64,000 nt of DNA from Litoreibacter janthinus (GTDB lineage Bacteria > Pseudomonadota > Alphaproteobacteria > Rhodobacterales > Rhodobacteraceae), in NCBI RefSeq assembly GCF_900111945.1, contig NZ_FOYO01000001.1, positions 806,751-870,750 on the forward strand. The letters are read 5' to 3'. Below are positions 10,054 to 16,493 of the stretch, in pieces. Within the stretch, counting starts at the first letter, position 1, and each line of letters begins with the position of its first letter. The position numbers were made by a program, and so were the translations under genes. Below the pieces are notes generated by a model, which had not been told where the DNA came from, made no database searches, and worked only from the letters and a program-made list of their open reading frames with translations.

Positions 10054-10192
10054 GCGCAAATCTTCTTGTTCTTTGGCAGACACTTCTTTTTCTCGACCCC
10101 TCTTGGCCTCGACCTTTTGGCGTGCCGGTTTGCAACCGCCAATTGGCGCAACATCAAGGTCATCAATAGTTATGTCTGCCGTCAACATGAAC

Positions 10193-10222
10193 CTTCTACG
10201 CGCCAGAAATTAATCTGGATCA
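10193..10222 (-). promoter_or_regulatory. Predicted RpoE-dependent promoter of rpoE-chrR
   Basis: On the minus strand TGATCC (10222-10217) is followed by an 18-bp spacer and TAGAAG (10198-10193). The R. sphaeroides RpoE consensus, from memory, is TGATCC with a TAAGA-like -10 at the same spacing. The site would make the operon autoregulated. Confidence 0.65.
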
Positions 10223-10234
10223 CTTCACGGTCAT

Positions 10235-10264
10235 TGATCCATTCAGGGCCGCAGCGCGTAACAC
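10235..10264 (+). promoter_or_regulatory. Predicted RpoE-dependent promoter of the 10302-14887 operon
   Basis: TGATCC (10235-10240), an 18-bp spacer and TAACAC (10259-10264) lie 38 bp before the first gene of the divergent operon. The -35 hexamer and spacer are identical to the promoter facing the other way, which argues that one sigma factor drives both. Confidence 0.65.
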
Positions 10265-10301
10265 TTACACAACAAGAAAAACAAGTGTGCTGGAGACCGG
10301 A

Positions 10302-11597
10302 ATGCCGTTTGAACCCATGAACATAGCCCCAAAGCGTATCGCAGTGATCGGGGCGGGAATCTCTGGCATGGGGGCGGCGCACATGCTGTCGAAATCCCAC
10401 CACGTCACATTGTTCGAAGCCGAGAGCAGATTGGGTGGCCATGCCCGCACCATCATTGCGGGTAAGCGGGGCGACCAGCCGGTCGACACGGGCTTCATCG
10501 TTTATAACGAGACGAATTATCCGCATCTTGTGAAGTTGTTTGCTGAGCTTGGTGTAGAAACCGTCAACAGCAACATGAGCTTCGGCGCCTCTATTGGCGG
10601 AGGTAAGCTTGAGTATGGATTGCACAGTATCGACGCGATTTTCGCGCAGCGTCGGAATGCGGTCGATCCTCGTTTCTTGCGGATGATCCGCGACATCGTG
10701 CGTTTCAACGCCAAGGCCGTGGAGGCCGCTAAGGACCCTAACCTTTCCATATCCGAGTTGCTCGGGCAGCTTGGCACCGGGTCGTGGTTTCGCGACAAGT
10801 ACCTTTTGCCGTTTACCGGAGCGATCTGGTCCACCCCGATTGAGCGGATGGAGGCGTTTCCGGCTCAGGCGATGATCCGTTTCATGCAAAACCACGCGTT
10901 GCTGGGGTATTCGGGCCAACATCAATGGCGCACGGTTAAAGGCGGGTCCACGCAGTATGTCGAGAAGCTAGCGGCGCGTCTTGAAAGCCAAGGTGTGGAT
11001 ATAAGGCTCGGCACACCCGTCAAGTCTGTGGTGCGGGCCCACTCCCATGTTGAAGTGACACCTGTAAAAGGCACGCTTGAACGGTTTGACGAAGTTGTTT
11101 TCGCCGCGCATTCCGATCAAAGTCTTGCGATGCTTTCTGATGCGTCGGTCACTGAACGTGCTGCGCTGGGCGCTGTTCGCTACCAACCCAACGAGGCCGT
11201 TCTGCACGCAGATGTCGGCATGATGCCCAAACGCCGAAAGGTTTGGGCCAGCTGGGTCTATTGCGAGGACAAAGACAAGTCGTCTGACAAGATTGATCTG
11301 ACCTACTGGATGAACTCCCTTCAGGCGATTCCCGAGGACGATCCGTTGTTTGTGACGCTCAATTCGACCCGCGCGATACGTGAAGACCTGATTTATGATA
11401 CAAAGACCTTCTATCACCCGGTCTACGATGTCGCCGCCTTGAAGGCGCAAGACACCATCAAGGCGATGAACGGCACCAACCGGACATGGTTCTGCGGGGC
11501 GTGGATGAAAAACGGATTTCACGAAGACGGGCTTTCAAGTGCGGTAGATGTGGCAACGTCGCTCACCACGAAATTTGACGCGGCAGCGGCTGCGTGA
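10302..11597 (+). CDS. FAD-dependent amine oxidase-like oxidoreductase (COG2907 type)
   Basis: A 431-residue flavoprotein. The N-terminal dinucleotide motif is GAGISGMGAAH, followed by FEAESRLGGHA, and the C-terminal FAD segment ends WFCGAWMKNGFHEDGL. The start ATG at 10302 has GGAG six bases upstream, and the predicted RpoE promoter lies before it. From memory, the orthologous R. sphaeroides gene heads the RpoE-regulated RSP_1091-1087 block and has been linked to furan fatty acid formation. That role is carried over by synteny only. The next gene overlaps its stop as GTGA. Confidence 0.88.
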   Translation: MPFEPMNIAPKRIAVIGAGISGMGAAHMLSKSHHVTLFEAESRLGGHARTIIAGKRGDQPVDTGFIVYNETNYPHLVKLFAELGVETVNSNMSFGASIGGGKLEYGLHSIDAIFAQRRNAVDPRFLRMIRDIVRFNAKAVEAAKDPNLSISELLGQLGTGSWFRDKYLLPFTGAIWSTPIERMEAFPAQAMIRFMQNHALLGYSGQHQWRTVKGGSTQYVEKLAARLESQGVDIRLGTPVKSVVRAHSHVEVTPVKGTLERFDEVVFAAHSDQSLAMLSDASVTERAALGAVRYQPNEAVLHADVGMMPKRRKVWASWVYCEDKDKSSDKIDLTYWMNSLQAIPEDDPLFVTLNSTRAIREDLIYDTKTFYHPVYDVAALKAQDTIKAMNGTNRTWFCGAWMKNGFHEDGLSSAVDVATSLTTKFDAAAAA

Positions 11598-12352
11598 GCG
11601 GAATTAGTCATATCGAGGGGGTGACCTTTCACGGGCGCAAAGGAGGCATTCAGAACGCCTTCAGATATGGCGTGGACTACGTTCTGTTCGACCCGTCAGA
11701 AGACCTGAAGCTGCCTCTGTTGTTTTCGCGAAACGGGGCCAATGTGGTGTCCTTGCACGACAGTGATCATGGGGGAGACCCGAAGCAGGGCGCGGGGCTT
11801 CCGTGGGCGCATGAGGTGCTGAAATCGCAAGGATTGATGGATATCGTCGACCGGGTTGAGCTCCTTGCGCAGCCTCGTGTGTTGGGGCACGTTTTCAACC
11901 CCGTTAGCTTCTGGCTTGGTTTTGATGCCGATGGCGGTCTGCGCGTGGTCATACCAGAGGTGTCAAACACCTATGGCGACCGTCACTGCTATTTGTGCTT
12001 TCACGACGATCAAAGGGTTATTCGTCCCACCGACACGCTCACCGCTCGCAAAATTTTCTACGTCTCGCCGTTTCAACCCGTAGAAGGCAGTTATACCTTC
12101 CGGTTTGACTTTACCGGCGACAAGGTCGGGGTCTGGATCGACTACACCTCTGGCGAAAACGGACTGCTGGCGACACTGACCGGCAAGCGAACAGCGCTCA
12201 CCAACTCTTCGATCCTGCGGGCGTGCCTTCGCAGGCCTTTCGGGTCGCGGCGTGTCTTGGGATTGATCCACTGGCAGGCGCTAAAGCTATGGTGGAAAGG
12301 GGCTAAGTTCCGGTCACACCCAACGCCGCCCGCAGAAAAAGTGTCGCGGTGA
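11594..12352 (+). CDS. DUF1365 family protein
   Basis: A 252-residue protein with the DUF1365 hallmarks RVLGHVFNPVSFWLGFD, NTYGDRHCYLC and KIFYVSPFQPVEGSYTF. No signal peptide is visible. The family usually sits beside COG2907 flavoproteins and cyclopropane-type fatty acid methyltransferases and is suspected to act on lipids; its reaction is unknown to me. It starts at a GTG overlapping the previous stop and is overlapped in turn by the transporter gene. Confidence 0.9.
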   Translation: MSGISHIEGVTFHGRKGGIQNAFRYGVDYVLFDPSEDLKLPLLFSRNGANVVSLHDSDHGGDPKQGAGLPWAHEVLKSQGLMDIVDRVELLAQPRVLGHVFNPVSFWLGFDADGGLRVVIPEVSNTYGDRHCYLCFHDDQRVIRPTDTLTARKIFYVSPFQPVEGSYTFRFDFTGDKVGVWIDYTSGENGLLATLTGKRTALTNSSILRACLRRPFGSRRVLGLIHWQALKLWWKGAKFRSHPTPPAEKVSR

Positions 12353-13590
12353 TGTCCTCGGTCCTTCCACGGGTCGGTGACAGGCTGGCGGCCTATTCCC
12401 TGTTCGCTGCCGTTTTGTCCGGCGCGGGACTTCCTATCTATATCTACGCCCCAAAGTACTATGCAGACACTTACGGTGTTAGCCTCGCAGCGCTTGCGGC
12501 TGTTCTGTTTGGGTTGCGATTGTTCGACGTTGTGCAGGACCCCGTTCTTGGCTGGATCAGCGAAAGATTGGGAGTGTGGCGCAAGGCGGCGGTTGCTGCA
12601 GGAGCAGCGGTTCTGGCGCTTTCTATGCTTGGGCTGTTTGGGGTTGCGCCACCCATCGCCCCGATCTGGTGGTTTGGATTGACAATTACGGGCCTGTTCA
12701 CGGCCTTTAGTTTTCTCACGATCAACTTTTACGCGCAGGGCATTGCTAAGGCAGAGACCGTATCCGGAGGCCACACCACGGTCGCAGCTTGGCGGGAAAC
12801 AGGTGCCTTACTTGGCGTTTGTGTGGCCGCTGTTACGCCAACGCTTTTGCAGGGTGTGGTCCCAGCACCGTTTGCAGCGTTTGCCGCGGGGTTTGCTGGC
12901 GTGACGATTATTGCCGCGGCCCTCATGGCACCCGAATGGTCAGGAACAGTAGACCATGAGCCGACGCGTATGCGCGCGATCTTGGCCGACAGGACGGCAA
13001 GACGATTGCTTTTGCTGGCTCTGGTCAACGCGACGCCTTTGGCCGTGTCTTCCACCTTGTTTCTGTTCTACGTCGAAAGCCGACTTGGCGCACCTGGCTG
13101 GGAGGGAGCGCTGCTAGTCCTGTTCTTTCTTGCCGCGGCTATGTCGGCGCCGGTCTGGGCGCGACTTGCTTCTACTTGGGGCGAAAAGGTCGTCCTGCTT
13201 TTGGCGATGTGCATTGCGATTACCGCCTTCGGATGCGTTCTGACTCTGGGTGAGGGCGATGTCGTGGTGTTTGCGGTTATCTGCATCGTGACCGGCGCGA
13301 CCATCGGTGCAGACCTAACTCTGCTCCCTGCGCTATTCGCGCGCCGCATGTCGGTTATATCGCCGAGCGGCGGCCAGGGGTTTGGCCTTTGGTCACTGGT
13401 CAACAAATTTACACTGGCCTTTGCCGCGGCAATCTTGCTTCCGGCATTGGAGGCACAAGGATTCGTTACGGGGACAGGCAACAACCCCGAGGCAGCCTTG
13501 ATCACTCTAACGCTCCTCTATGCCTTGGTGCCTTGTGCGCTGAAATTGGTCGCAATTGGGATCTTGCTAACAACCCCCTTAAAGGAATGA
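12352..13590 (+). CDS. MFS transporter, sugar:cation symporter-like
   Basis: About 412 residues with roughly 12 hydrophobic helices. The N-terminal half carries RLFDVVQDPVLGWISERLG, resembling the glycoside-pentoside-hexuronide symporter signature. It lies third in the RpoE-linked operon, in the same order as in R. sphaeroides as I recall it. In that setting the substrate may be a lipid or lipid precursor rather than a sugar, which is inference. GTG at 12349 and ATG at 12352 are both possible starts at the overlap. Confidence 0.85.
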   Translation: MSSVLPRVGDRLAAYSLFAAVLSGAGLPIYIYAPKYYADTYGVSLAALAAVLFGLRLFDVVQDPVLGWISERLGVWRKAAVAAGAAVLALSMLGLFGVAPPIAPIWWFGLTITGLFTAFSFLTINFYAQGIAKAETVSGGHTTVAAWRETGALLGVCVAAVTPTLLQGVVPAPFAAFAAGFAGVTIIAAALMAPEWSGTVDHEPTRMRAILADRTARRLLLLALVNATPLAVSSTLFLFYVESRLGAPGWEGALLVLFFLAAAMSAPVWARLASTWGEKVVLLLAMCIAITAFGCVLTLGEGDVVVFAVICIVTGATIGADLTLLPALFARRMSVISPSGGQGFGLWSLVNKFTLAFAAAILLPALEAQGFVTGTGNNPEAALITLTLLYALVPCALKLVAIGILLTTPLKE

Positions 13591-13595
13591 CATCC

Positions 13596-14159
13596 ATGGA
13601 AATGCTTGGGTTCACGATTTTTGGTATGCTATTGGCGACGACATTGTTTGGTGTCTGGTCGAGGAAGTTTTCATTTCTTGGGCAACGTCCCGAAGATTTC
13701 GAGGGGAAGGGTCCAGCTTTCGATTTGCGCACCCATTTGAGTGGCCCGATTCTTTGCGAAGGGATGATTTATGGCCCGACTGGGAAGGTAACATCTCGGT
13801 TCGTCGCGGATATGGATGTTCAGTGGACAGGTAATGTCGGCGTCATGCGGGAGGAATTCGTGTATGACAGCGGCGACCGCCAGCAGCGTGAATGGACGCT
13901 TACCGTTGGCAATGACGGCTCCATCAAGGCTGAGGCACCTGATGTGATCGGTGTCGGGACTGGAATGCAAAAGGGCCCTGCGGTGCAACTTAACTACAGG
14001 ATCAAGCTGCCGGAGAGCTCCGGCGGTCATGAATTGGACACGGTCGACTGGATGTATCTTGTCGAGAACGGCACGATCATGAACCGAAGCCAGTTCCGCA
14101 AATATGGAATCAAGGTCGCTGAACTCGTGGCTACGATGCGCAAGAAGGAAGCGGCGTGA
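13596..14159 (+). CDS. DUF3833 family protein
   Basis: A 187-residue protein with one N-terminal hydrophobic anchor (MEMLGFTIFGMLLATTLFGV) and a soluble domain containing GPILCEGMIYGPTGKVTSRF and QQREWTLT, typical of DUF3833. The function is unknown. An ATG at 13587 overlaps the MFS stop, but AAAGGA at 13581-13586 is well spaced only for 13596. The stop overlaps the following SDR start as GTGA. Confidence 0.82.
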   Translation: MEMLGFTIFGMLLATTLFGVWSRKFSFLGQRPEDFEGKGPAFDLRTHLSGPILCEGMIYGPTGKVTSRFVADMDVQWTGNVGVMREEFVYDSGDRQQREWTLTVGNDGSIKAEAPDVIGVGTGMQKGPAVQLNYRIKLPESSGGHELDTVDWMYLVENGTIMNRSQFRKYGIKVAELVATMRKKEAA

Positions 14160-14887
14160 GATCTTTTGATGGAAAGCGATACTGGCTGGTTGGTGCGTCG
14201 GCAGGTTTGGGGCGTGCCTTGGCAGACAAGCTGGTGGCAGCTGGTGCGGACGTTGTCTTGTCAGCGCGTGGTGAAGACGAGCTGAAGCAAGCAGTGGCGG
14301 AGATTGGGCCGAAGGCGAGTTATGTGACGCTCGATGTGGCCGACAATGACGATGTGATCCGCGCGGCAGAAGAGGTCGGCGAGATCGACGGCTATGTTCA
14401 TTTGGCAGGTGTGTATTGGCCGCTCGGGGCCAAGGAATGGGACGCCGACCAAGTGAACGCTATGTGTGACATCAATTTCACCGGCACGGCGCGCGTTTTG
14501 GGGCAAGTCGTGCCGAACATGGTGAAGCGCGACCATGGGCATATTGTCATTACCTCTAGCCTGACTGGATTTCGCGGGCTTCCGGGGTCGATCGGCTACA
14601 CGGCAAGCAAGGCTGCGACAATGAGTTTGGCTGAATGTATGTATGCGGATCTGCGCAAAACTGGAGTTGATGTTCAAGTGGTCAACCCGGGCTTCATCAA
14701 GACCCAGCTGACAGACAAAAACGACTTCAATATGCCGTTTATCATGGAGCCGGAGGACGCGGCCCAGATCGTGTTCGATCATATGTCGAGCGGCGGGTTC
14801 AAACGCAGTTTCCCGCGGCTGTTTAGTCTTGTCTTCAGAGGTAGCCAGTTCTTGCCAGATTGGATTTACTACCGCATCTTCTCCTAA
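14156..14887 (+). CDS. Short-chain dehydrogenase/reductase
   Basis: A 243-residue Rossmann enzyme with the cofactor motif VGASAGLGRAL near the N terminus and the catalytic Ser and YTASK (Tyr-x-x-x-Lys) near residues 140-160. It is the last overlapping gene of the RpoE-linked operon, starting at a GTG inside the DUF3833 stop. The substrate is unknown; a lipid carbonyl or hydroxyl would fit the neighbours. The C terminus is hydrophobic and may touch the membrane. Confidence 0.9.
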   Translation: MRSFDGKRYWLVGASAGLGRALADKLVAAGADVVLSARGEDELKQAVAEIGPKASYVTLDVADNDDVIRAAEEVGEIDGYVHLAGVYWPLGAKEWDADQVNAMCDINFTGTARVLGQVVPNMVKRDHGHIVITSSLTGFRGLPGSIGYTASKAATMSLAECMYADLRKTGVDVQVVNPGFIKTQLTDKNDFNMPFIMEPEDAAQIVFDHMSSGGFKRSFPRLFSLVFRGSQFLPDWIYYRIFS

Positions 14888-14965
14888 GCTTGGATTTGAT
14901 CCAAATCATGGGACGCCCGTCACGGGCCTCCTACGGTGGATCAACACAAATGAGGAGCACTGCAG

Positions 14966-15280
14966 ATGGACATTTCCTTGCACAAGGTTGCGCAGGTCGT
15001 CCTGTTCGCCCACGAAATTGACCGAGCCGAAGCAGAGCTGCGTGCGTTCATCGACGGGCTGAACGAGGATGAGCAGGCCGAGTTGGTTGCGCTGACTTGG
15101 ATCGGCCGAGGCAGCTTTGACGCAGCTGAATGGGATGAAGCGCTGACAACCGCTCGCCAAGAAAAAGTGACGCCCACAGAGGACTACCTTTTGGGGATTC
15201 CGCACTTGGCCGATCACCTTGAAAACGGTGCCGAGATGATGGGCTTCGATCTGTCAGAGGCCGAGGACGATATTCTTTAG
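14966..15280 (+). CDS. DUF3775 family protein
   Basis: A 104-residue acidic protein without signal peptide or transmembrane helix. The start follows GAGGAG. The segments ALTWIGRGSF and LLGIPHLADHLENGAEMMGF match the DUF3775 family, whose function is unknown. It lies 78 bp after the SDR gene on the same strand and may be the operon's last member. Its stop overlaps the convergent saccharopine dehydrogenase-like gene by 4 bp. Confidence 0.85.
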   Translation: MDISLHKVAQVVLFAHEIDRAEAELRAFIDGLNEDEQAELVALTWIGRGSFDAAEWDEALTTARQEKVTPTEDYLLGIPHLADHLENGAEMMGFDLSEAEDDIL

Positions 15281-16323
15281 AGATGCGCGTCAAACGTCGC
15301 TTTTGCGCGGGACCAAACCCCTGAACTGAGCCTGTCTAATGTGAGAAGGCTTGGCAAAAGCTGGGCGGCGAAATCCTCTGAAGATTCCACGGGAAGCATC
15401 GACGGCAAGTTGTCGATCGCGGTGACATCCAACACCGGGTCGCCATGGACTCTCAGAGCCGGTACATCCCAAGTCGTCACACGATCGTAGACCTTGATTG
15501 GCGAGAAATCGCTGTCGGGATCGCAAGCGATATCCCCAATTACCGACAGTTTTCGTGGGTCCGTTTTGGCGGACGCGGGGACAAACACAGGTGTTCCGGG
15601 TCGCGCTAGGATGCAATTCAGAAAAATCTCGTGGCTCATCACCTCGGGAAATGGGCCGCCGCCAGCAGTTTCGGACATATCCCATTTGGTCGCTGGAACC
15701 CCCATCGACGTGCAAAGGTCGGCAGCGCCTGTGCCCACACGCCCCAACGCACCGATGATCAGAGCGGAGGGTCGCGCATCGCCAAGCGGTGCAAGGCGCG
15801 CGCGCAGGTCACTTTGCATCGCCTCAGATGACGCGTAGACCCCGACAGGTTCAGAAATCTCGCCTTTCTGTTGTGCGATCCAACACAGAAGGCTGACCGC
15901 AGCACCGGCGTACCCGGCCCAATACCCGAATGCCGCGACGCGACGCCCGTCCTCTCCGACGAGGTATTCGAGATCGTAAAGTGTTCCGCCGCCTGCTTTG
16001 AAGCGGTCGAGCAGCACTCGGCCAGATGGCTGCCCCTTAAAGGCGTGGCCGAACATGATATGGCGATGCGGCAGCGACGTTCCGTCGTCCGGCAGCTCCT
16101 TCAGGCCAAAGATAATCGCGTCTTTCGGGGCGTCGGGCCAGCTGCCTTCGGCTGCTATGTTACACCCTGCAGCGACATACCCATCGATTGGAATCGCCCG
16201 TGTAGAGCTTTCCTCGACCGTCACTTCAATGCCCGCATCGATCAATGCTTTGACGCCATCGGGGGTGACACCCACCCTTTGCTCGTGGTTGCGGCTTTCC
16301 GAGCGGACCCAAAGATGTGTCAT
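15277..16323 (-). CDS. Saccharopine dehydrogenase (NAD+, L-lysine forming)-like
   Basis: A 348-residue enzyme of the alanine dehydrogenase/LYS1 fold. The N terminus has RSESRNHEQRVGVTPDGV, the central Rossmann segment is ALIIGALGRVGTGA, and MSETAGGG follows. LYS1-type enzymes interconvert saccharopine with lysine and 2-oxoglutarate. In bacteria they serve lysine breakdown or an alternative route, and I cannot tell which here. The start at 16323 follows AAGGAAG; an ATG at 16341 would add six residues. No second saccharopine pathway gene lies nearby. Confidence 0.87.
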   Translation of the reverse strand: MTHLWVRSESRNHEQRVGVTPDGVKALIDAGIEVTVEESSTRAIPIDGYVAAGCNIAAEGSWPDAPKDAIIFGLKELPDDGTSLPHRHIMFGHAFKGQPSGRVLLDRFKAGGGTLYDLEYLVGEDGRRVAAFGYWAGYAGAAVSLLCWIAQQKGEISEPVGVYASSEAMQSDLRARLAPLGDARPSALIIGALGRVGTGAADLCTSMGVPATKWDMSETAGGGPFPEVMSHEIFLNCILARPGTPVFVPASAKTDPRKLSVIGDIACDPDSDFSPIKVYDRVTTWDVPALRVHGDPVLDVTAIDNLPSMLPVESSEDFAAQLLPSLLTLDRLSSGVWSRAKATFDAHL

Positions 16324-16493
16324 GGCAGCTTCCTTTCGCATGTTACATCAAGGCTTACGCGACGCCGCCAATACGCGCCACCCCCGCGCTGATGGGAAAC
16401 AAGCTGACGCAAATACGGTGTCGGAGGTCGCGCATGAAACTCTGAAATTGTCTGCCCGATGGTTTAACTTGGCGCAGGCAAGGAGACAGCCCA

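Noticed and set aside
14897..14902. A lone TGATCC before the DUF3775 gene
   Set aside because: No TA-starting -10 at 18 bp; hexamers like this occur by chance.
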